64,000 nt of DNA from Segatella copri. Its GTDB lineage: Bacteria > Bacteroidota > Bacteroidia > Bacteroidales > Bacteroidaceae. The position numbers and the translations under genes are program-made. Shown here one piece after another: positions 27,770 to 36,341 of the stretch (its first letter is position 1; every line of letters starts with the position of its first letter). The notes beneath the pieces were generated by a model. The model saw nothing but the letters and a program-made list of their open reading frames with translations, ran no database searches and was not told the DNA's origin. The stretch is from NCBI RefSeq assembly GCF_009495355.1, contig NZ_VZAD01000013.1:62001-126000 (forward strand), given 5' to 3'.

Positions 27770-30553
27770 ATGGAGACATTAAATTACATACAAGCTTTGA
27801 TGGGAGCTTATGCTCTTGACCTCTCAAGCATTGATACTGAAAATGAGGCAGAATACAACGAGCGTGCCAAAGCCGTTAGAGAACGCACTGTTTCCTTATT
27901 TAATGCTATGCGTGATTCTGCCCCAGAACTTCTGCAATACAACTTTATTGATAGTATGTCGGACGAAGAGGTAAGAAGAACCATCAATCGAATAGCATTA
28001 GATGCCAATAAACGATATACCGCCCCTATCATTCCAGACAATATCGCTGCCATTGATTATATCAATGGAGAACCATTTGTTACTCCAACTTATGTAAAGT
28101 GGCAGAACGACGGATATAGAAAGCAAAACTTTGTCATCAACTATAACGGTGAACTACAGTCTGTTGCTAAAAGACAACTTACCGCACTGATGCAGAATAT
28201 GCTGCTATGCTTCGCTCCTGGAAAAATCAGATTCAACATCTTCGACCAGATGATGAGTGGCATGGCAGACTTTGTTACAGTTGGCTACGATGAAACAATC
28301 TATAATGGTAATGTCATTATGGACGAAGCTGCCGCACGAGATTGCATCAAGCGTCTAAGAGAACGTATGCAGATGGTGATGGGCAAATATGGTGACATCG
28401 CAAGGTATAACGAAAAGCACCAAGAAATCGTCATGCCATACGAAGTTGTCGTATTGAACGACTATCCTGCACGCTATGAAAATGTGAATGCAGAACTACA
28501 ACCTCTGTTTGAGAATGGAGCAAAGGGTGGCATATACTTTATTGTGATGCACAACTCTGATGCTCCGAAATTAAAAGAGGATGCAGTAGACATTCTCACC
28601 AGTGAAACTGTAACAAATATCAGTTTACAGACTCTCAGTGGAATTCGAAACAACCTAACGGTAAAACACACTCCTATCGCTGAGCATCCTGCACTGGCAG
28701 ATGCATTTCGTGTTGATTTCAACAAACGTATCAACGAAAAGGGTACACGACAGGTGCTAAAGGCAGACTATGCCTCTATATCTCATAGCGAATATACGGA
28801 TGTAACATCAGAAATCAGCATAACCGTAGGACTCGACACAGAAGACAAACATCCTGTTACCTTGCGATTCAACTCTGGTGATTATATCCATGGATTCATT
28901 CTTGGACAGTCAGGTTCTGGTAAGTCTGTCTTACTGAACAACATCATCAGTGCCGCCATACTGAAATATGCACCAGAAGACTTGATGCTCTACTTGATGG
29001 ACTTCAAGGGAGTAGAATTCAACCGCTATCGTGGTGTAAAGCATGTAAAGGCGTTACTGGTTGACAATTCTGACCCTCAGATGACTTTAGAAGTTCTACG
29101 AGAGTTGCAGGAAGAGAACAAAAGACGTGTAAAACTATGGCGAGACAATGCAGTCAACAACATCGATGGTTACAACAAGAAAAATCCGACATCCAGACTT
29201 CCACAGATTCTATTTGTGGCAGACGAATGCCAAGTGATGTTTGCTAAGCCAACATCCAATTCCTATGGAATGGCTATCCAAAGAGAAATCTCCGAGATTC
29301 TCAATGTCATCGCCACACAAGGACGTAGCCAAGGTATCCACATGCTTCTTGCGACCCAACAACTCGACGAGACAGATATATCTGGACAAATATTGAAGAA
29401 CCTTACAGAATGTTTCTTGCTGATGAGTGCAGCATCCGACTCAAACAAACTTGTCCCTGACAGTGATAAGCTAACCAGCAAGCAACCAACAGGTCAAGCC
29501 TGCTATTACCACAAGCGTGAGTTGCAGAGCAAGGTACAAACCTTCTATGCCACAGACGAAGAACTCGCCGATGCCATAGAGAAAGCTCGCGAGAAATCAA
29601 CTACCAAGCAAAGCAATGGAGAGGCTTATTTCAGTGGTTCTTCTATCTATCACCTGCAAACAGAAGATTTGCAGTCTGCCAAGACACAGAGTTATGGCGC
29701 ACCAGTTGCAACCATAGGTCGCAGCATCGGTCTCAAGCAGCAAAGCACAGCTATCACACTGACACAAGACTTCAGCGAGAACATCATTGTTTGGGGTGCA
29801 AATCGCCAGGAGCAAGCCACCGCTACAGCCATCAATGCGCTCGTATCCCTCATGGCATATTATGAGCAGTCCAACACACCTTGCAATTTCATCGTATTAG
29901 ATTGCACCAACAATCCCATGTCACAATGCAAGCCATTGCTGGCAGAACTCGAAAAGCGAGCATACTGCAAGATAATCCAGCAGTCGGAAGGAGGCAAGTA
30001 TCTGAAAATGATAGCAGACGACATCTACCGCGACACGGCACCAAATTTGATTCTCACCATTCTTGGACAAGATCGTTTCAGTGAAATGAAGAGAAACAGC
30101 TTGCTGGTGGAAGAAAAGAAAGCCACGGAGATTAAACCGGCAGTAGGCGGCTTGGAAATGCTTTCTTTCGACCCATTACCTGATTTAGGAGCAAACAACA
30201 TAACTGATGGAAGCAAGGTCAAGAAATACCAAGAGGCACTGAAGTACATCTTAGACGAAGGACCGAAGCATCATGTTCACGTGTTGATGCAAGTAGACAA
30301 GCCTGGCAACATTCTCTTCGATGAGTTCGGAAAAGAGGCAATAGGATTGTTCAAACATAGAGTTATCCTAAGGAGTGAAAATAAGCATCTTGCACCACTC
30401 CGCTTCGGGGAAGACATCGACGTACAGTCGTTGAGCGATGACAATGAGCACTTACGTGCCTACTATTATCCAGATGGCGAACAACCGATGCTCTTCACAC
30501 CATTCCTCTTACCTGACGCACAGTATCTATTCAATGCAATATTAATCAATTAA
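27770..30553 (+). CDS. FtsK/SpoIIIE (EssC-like) double-domain ATPase
   Basis: The 927-aa protein has a long N-terminal region without membrane helices, then an intact FtsK-type ATPase with Walker A GQSGSGKS (residues 379-386) and Walker B ILFVADE (Asp485, Glu486), followed by RSQGIHMLLATQQ. A second ATPase-like domain begins near residue 660 but its P-loop reads GANRQEQA and lacks the lysine, so it is probably inactive. Tandem FtsK domains with degenerate later copies are known from the EssC/EccC motors of type VII secretion. A WXG100-like gene follows after 13 nt, as in such systems. A DNA-moving role cannot be excluded. Confidence 0.9.
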   Translation: METLNYIQALMGAYALDLSSIDTENEAEYNERAKAVRERTVSLFNAMRDSAPELLQYNFIDSMSDEEVRRTINRIALDANKRYTAPIIPDNIAAIDYINGEPFVTPTYVKWQNDGYRKQNFVINYNGELQSVAKRQLTALMQNMLLCFAPGKIRFNIFDQMMSGMADFVTVGYDETIYNGNVIMDEAAARDCIKRLRERMQMVMGKYGDIARYNEKHQEIVMPYEVVVLNDYPARYENVNAELQPLFENGAKGGIYFIVMHNSDAPKLKEDAVDILTSETVTNISLQTLSGIRNNLTVKHTPIAEHPALADAFRVDFNKRINEKGTRQVLKADYASISHSEYTDVTSEISITVGLDTEDKHPVTLRFNSGDYIHGFILGQSGSGKSVLLNNIISAAILKYAPEDLMLYLMDFKGVEFNRYRGVKHVKALLVDNSDPQMTLEVLRELQEENKRRVKLWRDNAVNNIDGYNKKNPTSRLPQILFVADECQVMFAKPTSNSYGMAIQREISEILNVIATQGRSQGIHMLLATQQLDETDISGQILKNLTECFLLMSAASDSNKLVPDSDKLTSKQPTGQACYYHKRELQSKVQTFYATDEELADAIEKAREKSTTKQSNGEAYFSGSSIYHLQTEDLQSAKTQSYGAPVATIGRSIGLKQQSTAITLTQDFSENIIVWGANRQEQATATAINALVSLMAYYEQSNTPCNFIVLDCTNNPMSQCKPLLAELEKRAYCKIIQQSEGGKYLKMIADDIYRDTAPNLILTILGQDRFSEMKRNSLLVEEKKATEIKPAVGGLEMLSFDPLPDLGANNITDGSKVKKYQEALKYILDEGPKHHVHVLMQVDKPGNILFDEFGKEAIGLFKHRVILRSENKHLAPLRFGEDIDVQSLSDDNEHLRAYYYPDGEQPMLFTPFLLPDAQYLFNAILIN

Positions 30554-30566
30554 AATACAAAAAATT

Positions 30567-30854
30567 ATGGCAAATGACAGTTCTATGCTCAACATTGACA
30601 TGGTTGAACAATTCGGTAAGAACATCGCCAACGTGAGCGCACAAACATTAGAGATTTTCTCCCGACTGGGGCAGCAGCTCCAAACTGTAAACAGTGTATG
30701 GAATGATGACAACTACGACAACTTCCAAGACAACTTCGAACACAACATCATGAAGAAAATCCAGGAAGTCTCTGCCGAAATGGAATTATTTTCCGACTAC
30801 ATCAAAAAGCAATGTGAGATACAGCGAATGTATAAGGCGAACAAATATCGTTAA
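30567..30854 (+). CDS. WXG100-like small helical protein
   Basis: The 95-aa protein has the size and pattern of WXG100 proteins: a first helix (residues 10-42), a turn with Trp45-Asn-Asp47 in SVWNDDNYDNF, and a second helix (residues 50-85). The classic W-x-G is here W-x-D. WXG100 proteins pair into four-helix bundles and are either substrates or partners of FtsK/EssC-type ATPases in type VII secretion. Its position, 13 nt behind such an ATPase, is the main support. No signal peptide is present. Other core parts of known type VII systems are missing. Confidence 0.7.
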   Translation: MANDSSMLNIDMVEQFGKNIANVSAQTLEIFSRLGQQLQTVNSVWNDDNYDNFQDNFEHNIMKKIQEVSAEMELFSDYIKKQCEIQRMYKANKYR

Positions 30855-30874
30855 CCATACAAATAAGACAAGAC

Positions 30875-31000
30875 ATGTTTTGGTTTTTAATTGGTTTCAT
30901 TATAATCATTCTTGGAGGCTTTATCATTATTAGTCTCCTCCAAATTGTCTTTATGATTATAGGCTGGATCATCCAAGCCATATTTAGCCTCTTCGAATAA
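30875..31000 (+). CDS. 41-aa membrane peptide
   Basis: A short gene starts 20 nt after the WXG-like gene with MFWFLIGFIIIILGGFIIIS and ends in ...IFSLFE. Almost the whole product is hydrophobic, enough for one or two membrane helices. The operon spacing and the terminator 70 nt downstream support it being translated. Role unknown; a membrane anchor or pore for the neighbouring ATPase is one option. Confidence 0.6.
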   Translation: MFWFLIGFIIIILGGFIIISLLQIVFMIIGWIIQAIFSLFE

Positions 31001-31070
31001 AGGCTAGAAGTTTTTGAAACAAGCATCAGAAGTCGGTCGAAGAAGCAATATATGTCGTTGACAATATAGC

Positions 31071-31102
31071 CAGGGCGGACGCATCAAAATGCGTTCGCCC
31101 TG
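31071..31102. terminator. Terminator between the FtsK operon and the DUF4435 gene
   Basis: CAGGGCG and ACGCAT pair with ATGCGT and CGCCCTG around a CAAA loop, with one mismatch (78/95). It separates convergent genes and can serve both. Confidence 0.85.
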
Positions 31103-31137
31103 ATTCAGTTAACATCTACCGATATTAGCTATCTTCT

Positions 31138-32139
31138 TCATATCAATTTTTCCAAATATCTTTCCACGTCCGCCAGGATCTTCTGGAATTCCGGAGAGAA
31201 CTGATAGTAGGTATTTTTCTTCATCATCATCTTCACCTTGCCGAGGCTGTTCTCGTAGCAAGCTATTTCGGTGCGTGCCTGTTCGCTGTGAACAGCACGG
31301 TCGCGGATGTCGTTCTCCTGCTCATTGCGCAGAATGTCGCACACCGTCTGCACCACCGGACTCACTACCAGGTCGAAAAGATGATGACCCTGGATGTAAA
31401 GATAAGTATTGTTGTCGTTGATTCCCAAGTCGCGCAACATCCGCTCCGTCTCAGGCAAGGCATCCTTGAGTTTGGGAAAACGGCGCTCCAGCTGGAACAT
31501 CTTCGCCCTCACCTTCTTGCTCAGATACTCTATCGCCCACTTCGGATTCTGAATGTGTACTGAGGGAAGCACCACCACCTTGTTGAACTCGCACATATCG
31601 AAGTGCATCGTCATCTTGCGGCGCTGCAGAAAGACAACATGCCATACAAAGAGAGGCCAGATGGTTTGGGAATAAGACTGCAGGAAGCGCTCAAAGTTGA
31701 AAATGCGATGGTCGTTGAGCGTCACCATCACACAGGTCTCGTGCAATCCCTTGGCATAACACTGGAAGTTTTCTATCGCGTAGGCATAAGTATGAAAGAT
31801 GTAGGGATTCTCCAACATCTGTCTCGACATCTCCGTAGCGCCTTGCAGAATATAGTCGTAGTCGGCATCCACACAGGCTATCATGTCTCTGCCCACGCCC
31901 TTGAGCATATTGGAGATGGCAGCCTTCTTGCCCCTGTCGAGATGCTGGTTGCGCGAAGGCAGCATGATATCGAAAGTTAGTTTATCGTCCTCATAACGGC
32001 CAAGCACCGAGCGCCAGAAGAACACATCGTCGTAGCTCTCGACGTAGACTACTATTCTGCGCCGGGCTTTCTTCGGAGTCATCTTGTTGATGGCCTCGAA
32101 GTATTGCGAATTGATATTATCGGTTAAACGTTTAGCCAT
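31138..32139 (-). CDS. DUF4435 (Toprim-like) protein, partner of an AAA ATPase
   Basis: The 333-aa protein begins like DUF4435 proteins. Glu34 in VVYVESYDDVFFWR and the Asp91-Ala-Asp93 pair in IACVDADYDY match the glutamate and DxD motifs of Toprim nuclease/primase folds. The gene follows the AAA ATPase gene by 40 nt, so the pair resembles an OLD-family nuclease split into two proteins. OLD-like pairs often act in phage defence or repair; here that is inference. The pair lies between the two arms of the Ter region but has a base composition nearer to the core genes. Confidence 0.8.
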   Translation of the reverse strand: MAKRLTDNINSQYFEAINKMTPKKARRRIVVYVESYDDVFFWRSVLGRYEDDKLTFDIMLPSRNQHLDRGKKAAISNMLKGVGRDMIACVDADYDYILQGATEMSRQMLENPYIFHTYAYAIENFQCYAKGLHETCVMVTLNDHRIFNFERFLQSYSQTIWPLFVWHVVFLQRRKMTMHFDMCEFNKVVVLPSVHIQNPKWAIEYLSKKVRAKMFQLERRFPKLKDALPETERMLRDLGINDNNTYLYIQGHHLFDLVVSPVVQTVCDILRNEQENDIRDRAVHSEQARTEIACYENSLGKVKMMMKKNTYYQFSPEFQKILADVERYLEKLI

Positions 32140-32179
32140 AAGCAGAACAATTAAACACTAAACATTAAACACTAAAACA

Positions 32180-32998
32180 TCACTTAATCGTTATGTCGTT
32201 CACCTCAGTCACACGGTCGGTCCAGCCGTCCATGACCACAGCAGGACTGTGGGTTGTCATGATAATCTGAATGTTGGGGTTCAACTTCAGCACCAAGGAG
32301 ATAAGCTGCTTCTGCCATTCAAAGTGAAGACTGATCTCAGGCTCGTCCATGAAGAGCACATAGGACTGATTGTCTTCCACCAGCACAGTGAGCAGAATGG
32401 CAAGCATCTGCTTCTCGCCTGCCGACAGCTGATAAGGCTGCAGCACCTCGCCGATCTGGTTGAACTTGATCTCGTTGGCAGTGCGGATGATGGTCTTGCC
32501 CGTCTCGCGGAACAGGTCGTCCACGATGTCCTGAAACATCCTCTTGGGCTCGCTGAGCGCCTGAGCCTTCTGGGCAGCATCGGGTTCGCCACTCTGCAGC
32601 ACGGCAATGATACGGTTGCCGATGTTCACCTGATAGTCGAGGTACTTGCGCTGCAACTGGAAGAGCTGCCAGTCGAGCTCGGTGACAAGCGTAAGATCCA
32701 CCTTGCTGATCATCTCAGAGTTGAGCAGCGGACGGTCGACCGAACGAATCACGTCAAACCGAATCCACTTAGCCTCCTCGGGCTCCACCTTCAGATGAAC
32801 ACCCTTGAGCAGATGGCTTGGAAACTCACCCCCGGCACTCAGGCCTTTCACTACCTTGTTGAGAATGGTGCTCTTTCCCACTCCGTTCACACCGCTCAGG
32901 ATGTTCACCCTGCGGTCGAGGTTCCAAAGTATGTGCTTGGTACCACTCCATAGAGAGTCTATCTCTATCTGCTTGATATAATCGGCATATTTCTGCAT
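32180..32998 (-). CDS. ABC/OLD-type AAA ATPase
   Basis: The 272-aa protein is a compact SMC/ABC-like ATPase. Visible motifs are Walker A GVNGVGKST (residues 36-44), the signature LSAGEKQ, Walker B YVLFMDEPEISLH and the switch MTTHSP. There is no long coiled coil and no Toprim domain; the Toprim-like part is the separate next gene. Together they may form a nucleic-acid-cutting or repair complex. A promoter element lies 41 nt upstream. Confidence 0.88.
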   Translation of the reverse strand: MQKYADYIKQIEIDSLWSGTKHILWNLDRRVNILSGVNGVGKSTILNKVVKGLSAGGEFPSHLLKGVHLKVEPEEAKWIRFDVIRSVDRPLLNSEMISKVDLTLVTELDWQLFQLQRKYLDYQVNIGNRIIAVLQSGEPDAAQKAQALSEPKRMFQDIVDDLFRETGKTIIRTANEIKFNQIGEVLQPYQLSAGEKQMLAILLTVLVEDNQSYVLFMDEPEISLHFEWQKQLISLVLKLNPNIQIIMTTHSPAVVMDGWTDRVTEVNDITIK

Positions 32999-33038
32999 AG
33001 GTTTATACTTTTATCTACTTTAACTCTAAAACTTAGGG

Positions 33039-33046
33039 CAAATATA
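33039..33046 (-). promoter_or_regulatory. Promoter -7 element of the ATPase/DUF4435 pair
   Basis: Minus-strand TATATTTG matches TAnnTTTG. It faces away from the EamA promoter only about 20 nt to the right. Confidence 0.7.
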
Positions 33047-33067
33047 ATCATTTTAACCGAAATTTTG

Positions 33068-33075
33068 TACCTTTG
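33068..33075 (+). promoter_or_regulatory. Promoter -7 element of the EamA transporter gene
   Basis: TACCTTTG followed by CA, 29 nt before the ATG. Confidence 0.72.
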
Positions 33076-33104
33076 CATCGATTTTTTATATTAAATAAGG
33101 TAAA

Positions 33105-34049
33105 ATGGGTAACAACAAACCACTTTTAGCCCACTTGTGTCTCTTTGGATCGGGCGCATTCTGGGGACTGATGGCACCTGTAGGCAAGGATGCCATGACA
33201 CACGGCATCGAGGGCATCGACATGGTATCATTCCGCGTTCTGGGCGGAGCCATCCTCTTTTGGCTCACTTCACTCTTCACCCGCAGGGAGCACATCCCTA
33301 CAACCGACATCATCAAGTTGGCTGGAGCTGGACTCTTCGGACTGGTATTCAACCAGTGCTGCTACACCATCGGACTGAGCATCACCTCGCCCAGCAATTC
33401 GAGCATCATGACTACATCGATGCCTATCTTCGCCATGATTCTGTCGTTCCTCATCCTCCGCGAGCCCATCACCTGGAAGAAGGTGGCTGGCGTACTCTTA
33501 GGCTGCAGCGGTGCCGTGCTCATCATCATGACAAGTGCCACGGCGGGAAATGCCAAGGTGGGAAACATCTGGGGCGACTTACTCTGCATGGCCGCACAAC
33601 TGTCGTTTGCGCTCTATCTGTCGCTCTTCAAGCCCTTGGTGGGAAAGTATTCGCTCTTCACCATCAACAAGTGGATGTTCACCTGGGCATCGGTCATGAT
33701 CCTGCCTTTCTCCGCCTCTCATGTGGCTTCCATCCCATGGGCTGAGGTGCCAATATCGGCATGGTGGGAAACGGGCTACGTCATCTTCTTCGGCACTTAT
33801 CTGGGCTACATCCTGATGATGATAGGTCAGAAGACACTCCGCCCCACAGTGGTTTCGGTATACAATTATGTGCAGCCCTTGGTCTCTGTTTCTGTCAGCG
33901 TGCTCGTAGGCCTGGCAGTCTTCAAAGGCACGCAGGCTCTTGCCGCCCTCCTCGTCTTCTCAGGCGTTTGGCTGGTTATCAAGAGCAAGTCGAAACACGA
34001 CATCGACAAGCACGACCACAGCCTGGCCTACGAGAAAAGGCATGCGTAA
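33105..34049 (+). CDS. DMT-superfamily EamA transporter
   Basis: The 314-aa inner-membrane protein has about ten hydrophobic helices arranged as two EamA repeats (first from SGAFWGLMAPVGKDAMTHG, second from GDLLCMAAQLSFALYLSLF). Such carriers usually export metabolites or amino acids; the substrate is not readable. It is a single gene with its own promoter and terminator. Confidence 0.92.
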   Translation: MGNNKPLLAHLCLFGSGAFWGLMAPVGKDAMTHGIEGIDMVSFRVLGGAILFWLTSLFTRREHIPTTDIIKLAGAGLFGLVFNQCCYTIGLSITSPSNSSIMTTSMPIFAMILSFLILREPITWKKVAGVLLGCSGAVLIIMTSATAGNAKVGNIWGDLLCMAAQLSFALYLSLFKPLVGKYSLFTINKWMFTWASVMILPFSASHVASIPWAEVPISAWWETGYVIFFGTYLGYILMMIGQKTLRPTVVSVYNYVQPLVSVSVSVLVGLAVFKGTQALAALLVFSGVWLVIKSKSKHDIDKHDHSLAYEKRHA

Positions 34050-34080
34050 ACTGATTTTCATGTCGACTAAAACAGGAAAT

Positions 34081-34119
34081 GTCCTCATCTGAAAAGTAGA
34101 ATCAGATGAGGACAGTTTT
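34081..34119 (+). terminator. Rho-independent terminator of the EamA gene
   Basis: GTCCTCATCTGA (34081-34092) pairs perfectly with TCAGATGAGGAC (34102-34113), followed by AG and a T run. Confidence 0.9.
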
Positions 34120-34277
34120 TTATTCCGCCAAATTAGGTAACAAAGAACAGTTCATTTTGCAGCGTTATTCATATATAGGATTTAGTTTTTAAAGGTAATT
34201 AGACTTATTCAGGTTACAATAGATATTGCATAGATAGAAATTACAAGGCAGACTTTTAGGCTCGGTTTTTGAAAGTG

Positions 34278-34307
34278 AATCCTGCTGGCAGTGATGCCGG
34301 CAGGATT
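34278..34307 (-). terminator. Hairpin downstream of the toxin gene
   Basis: AATCCTGCTGGC and GCCGGCAGGATT (34278-34289/34296-34307) pair with one G-T. It lies 15 nt beyond the toxin stop. The T run on the minus strand is weak. Confidence 0.55.
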
Positions 34308-34322
34308 CTGCGTTATTATGCT

Positions 34323-34664
34323 CTAAAACAAACCGTTCCGTTTCATTAAATTCAACAATTCTTTATCAGAGATAGATTCCATTTCTGATTTATCATAAAT
34401 GGTCAATAGTTCTATAAAACCATCCTCTTCATTCATGATTGCCACAAAGGAAATAACTCTAGCACCACCACTTTTTCCTTTACCTTTAGAAGCAATACTC
34501 ATTCTTATTTTTCTTAACCCTTTACCCAAATCTACCCCTTGAAGAGGATTAGATTGAAGAGAATGCAAAAAATCTCCGTAATCTTGCTTAATAGACTTAT
34601 AGCGCTTACTTAATTTCTTCAATCTACGGGCAAACTCAGGTGCAACCTCTATCCTATAACTCAT
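34323..34664 (-). CDS. RelE/ParE-superfamily toxin
   Basis: The 113-aa basic protein begins like RelE/HigB toxins (SYRIEVAPEFARRLKKLSKRYKSI) and has the core KIRMSIASKGKGKSGGARVISF ending in LLTIYDKSE. These toxins cut mRNA on the ribosome or act on gyrase. Its start overlaps the antitoxin stop by 11 nt, the usual arrangement. No frameshift is seen, so the pair may be active. Confidence 0.82.
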   Translation of the reverse strand: MSYRIEVAPEFARRLKKLSKRYKSIKQDYGDFLHSLQSNPLQGVDLGKGLRKIRMSIASKGKGKSGGARVISFVAIMNEEDGFIELLTIYDKSEMESISDKELLNLMKRNGLF

Positions 34665-34899
34665 TAAGCAAATCCTCCGCAGGAATAAAATCCATTTTTC
34701 CTTCGCGATGAAGCTTCAATTCCGTAAAGGCCTGATTGATACTAGCAAAGGCTTCTTCCTTAGCCTTTGCATTCTCCACGTTTCTTTTAGCTTGTGCCAA
34801 TTTTTTAAGATAACGTGCAGCTTTTTCCAAATAGCTCTCGTCATTAGAAAGTACGCCCAAGCTATTATAAATATCAGTATTCAATTGCATTACATTCAT
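34654..34899 (-). CDS. Antitoxin of the RelE-type pair
   Basis: The 81-aa acidic protein is mostly helical (YLEKAARYLKKLAQAKRNVENAKAKEEAF) and ends with FIPAEDLLNEL, like the toxin-wrapping tail of short type II antitoxins. It is first in the operon and overlaps the toxin gene. No clear helix-turn-helix is visible. Confidence 0.75.
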   Translation of the reverse strand: MNVMQLNTDIYNSLGVLSNDESYLEKAARYLKKLAQAKRNVENAKAKEEAFASINQAFTELKLHREGKMDFIPAEDLLNEL

Positions 34900-34986
34900 T
34901 ATCGAATCCTTTCTTTTAGCTAGTAATTATGCAAACGAACAATATGAAAGTCAGCTTTAAAATTGCCGAATGCAGTCTATTTGGTG

Positions 34987-34994
34987 CAAAGATA
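34987..34994 (-). promoter_or_regulatory. Promoter -7 element of the toxin-antitoxin pair
   Basis: Minus-strand TATCTTTG matches TAnnTTTG, about 88 nt before the antitoxin start. Confidence 0.6.
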
Positions 34995-35042
34995 AACTAA
35001 AAGCATGAAACCCGCAAGAGATTTCGTACTTTTTATATGTTT

Positions 35043-35978
35043 TTATCGATACATTGCGTAGAATTCCTGCACCTTGTTATAGAGCATAGAAGCATAGAGA
35101 AGACCATCTTTCCATTCTTCAGGAATTGGGTTTATTCCAAATTTAGCACCCAGGATAGCTCCTGCTACTGCTGCATTGGTATCCGCATCTCCTCCTGATA
35201 AAACAATCTTTAGGATACCCTCTTTATACGAGGTTACATGCCAATAAGCCCATAGGGCTGCCCCTAAAGTTCTGAGCGTATATCCCATACTCTTTTCATC
35301 ATCCAGAAACAAAGAATCCAGACCTTCATGATATGCCAAGTCAACAAATGGAACGATTCGTTCATCATATTGTTTGGCAATGCCAATCACATCTTCATAA
35401 TCTAATATTCTGTTTTCAAAGACAAGAGCATGTATGATAGAAGAAACGATAACGCAAGATCCCACACAGCGAGGATCATAATGAGTTAGCTTACAGATAT
35501 TCTCTGCATTATTAGCCACATTGTCCTTCATAAGCCCTACCACCGAAGTTCTCATGACAGCTCCATTAGCTGCAGCTTTTTTCTTTCCCATTTTCCAGAT
35601 AATCTCTGCAGCCTTCTGTGGATTCGATGTATAGTCGCCAAGAGCCATTACATTATAAGTATGCCGGCCAATTCCCATGCCTCCGTTCATCATCCATTCC
35701 TTAAACCTTCTGGCAATATCAAGAATATCTACCTTTTGACAAGCCACAAAGGAATCTAAGATGCACAACATCATGTCGGTATCATCAGTCCAATCGCCTC
35801 TTTGCCAACGACGACGATGATCATCCTGCACGATTTGAGAATAGTCCTCTATCCCATTAGGATAAAAACGATCCACCTCTTGCTTGGACATAAACTCCGT
35901 GCTCAGTCCCAAGGCATCTCCTACAGCTTGTCCGAAGATTGTGCCAAGGAATCGTTCATTTATAATTTCATTTTCCAT
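35043..35978 (-). CDS. ADP-ribosylglycohydrolase (DraG/ARH family)
   Basis: The protein of 311 aa starts at the ATG giving MENEIINERFLGTIFGQAVGDALG, the typical first helix of the family. The metal site is visible as GDWTDDTDMM near the N-terminus and SGGDADTNAAVAGAILGAKFG near the C-terminus. These enzymes remove ADP-ribose from proteins or nucleic acids. Earlier in-frame starts (35993 or 36071) only add residues unlike the family. The remnant of a second family member lies just upstream. Confidence 0.88.
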   Translation of the reverse strand: MENEIINERFLGTIFGQAVGDALGLSTEFMSKQEVDRFYPNGIEDYSQIVQDDHRRRWQRGDWTDDTDMMLCILDSFVACQKVDILDIARRFKEWMMNGGMGIGRHTYNVMALGDYTSNPQKAAEIIWKMGKKKAAANGAVMRTSVVGLMKDNVANNAENICKLTHYDPRCVGSCVIVSSIIHALVFENRILDYEDVIGIAKQYDERIVPFVDLAYHEGLDSLFLDDEKSMGYTLRTLGAALWAYWHVTSYKEGILKIVLSGGDADTNAAVAGAILGAKFGINPIPEEWKDGLLYASMLYNKVQEFYAMYR

Positions 35979-36150
35979 ATTTTTTCTATTCATACAACCA
36001 ATCGTCAATTCATCCATATCTAGCAAAAGTGCTGTACCGATTACACAGCTCCACTTTTTTAACGACAACACTTATTCCCTTTCATGCTCCTTCAGATACA
36101 AATTAAACACATTAAGAATCTGACGAAGATTATCATCAAGCACATTTATT

Positions 36151-36261
36151 CTATACACAACGAGCCAGTTCTTCCGGTATTTCTATCCCTTTGGTTGCAA
36201 CAGCCAAGGTCATAACCGTATCATCCGTAAAACGAGGTTCTTTATATATCGAAGTTCCCAT
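36151..36261 (-). pseudogene. Remnant of a second ADP-ribosylglycohydrolase
   Basis: A 36-aa frame on the minus strand reads MGTSIYKEPRFTDDTVMTLA and then stops soon after. FTDDTVMTLAVA is the family's N-terminal metal-binding motif, but the first catalytic helix and the whole later part are missing. Downstream, up to about 36070, a short open stretch with LRQILNVFNLYLKEHE ends in a stop and may be another scrap. I call it a decayed gene rather than a short functional one. Confidence 0.55.
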
Positions 36262-36291
36262 GCTTTACCAGATGAAAATCATAAGACCCCC

Positions 36292-36317
36292 TGGAGCAAT
36301 CGCCAGCGATTGCTCCA
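36292..36317. terminator. Hairpin between pgpA and the glycohydrolase remnant
   Basis: GGAGCAATCGC (36293-36303) and GCGATTGCTCC (36306-36316) form a perfect stem with a CA loop, extended by one T-A pair. It lies 25 nt past the pgpA stop. Confidence 0.6.
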
Positions 36318-36341
36318 ATGATACCTGTCGTAAGTACTATT

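Noticed and set aside
27770..31000. Complete type VII secretion system
   Set aside because: Apart from the ATPase, the WXG-like protein and a possible membrane peptide, none of the known core membrane parts (EccB/C/D/E or EsaA/EssA/EssB types) is present.
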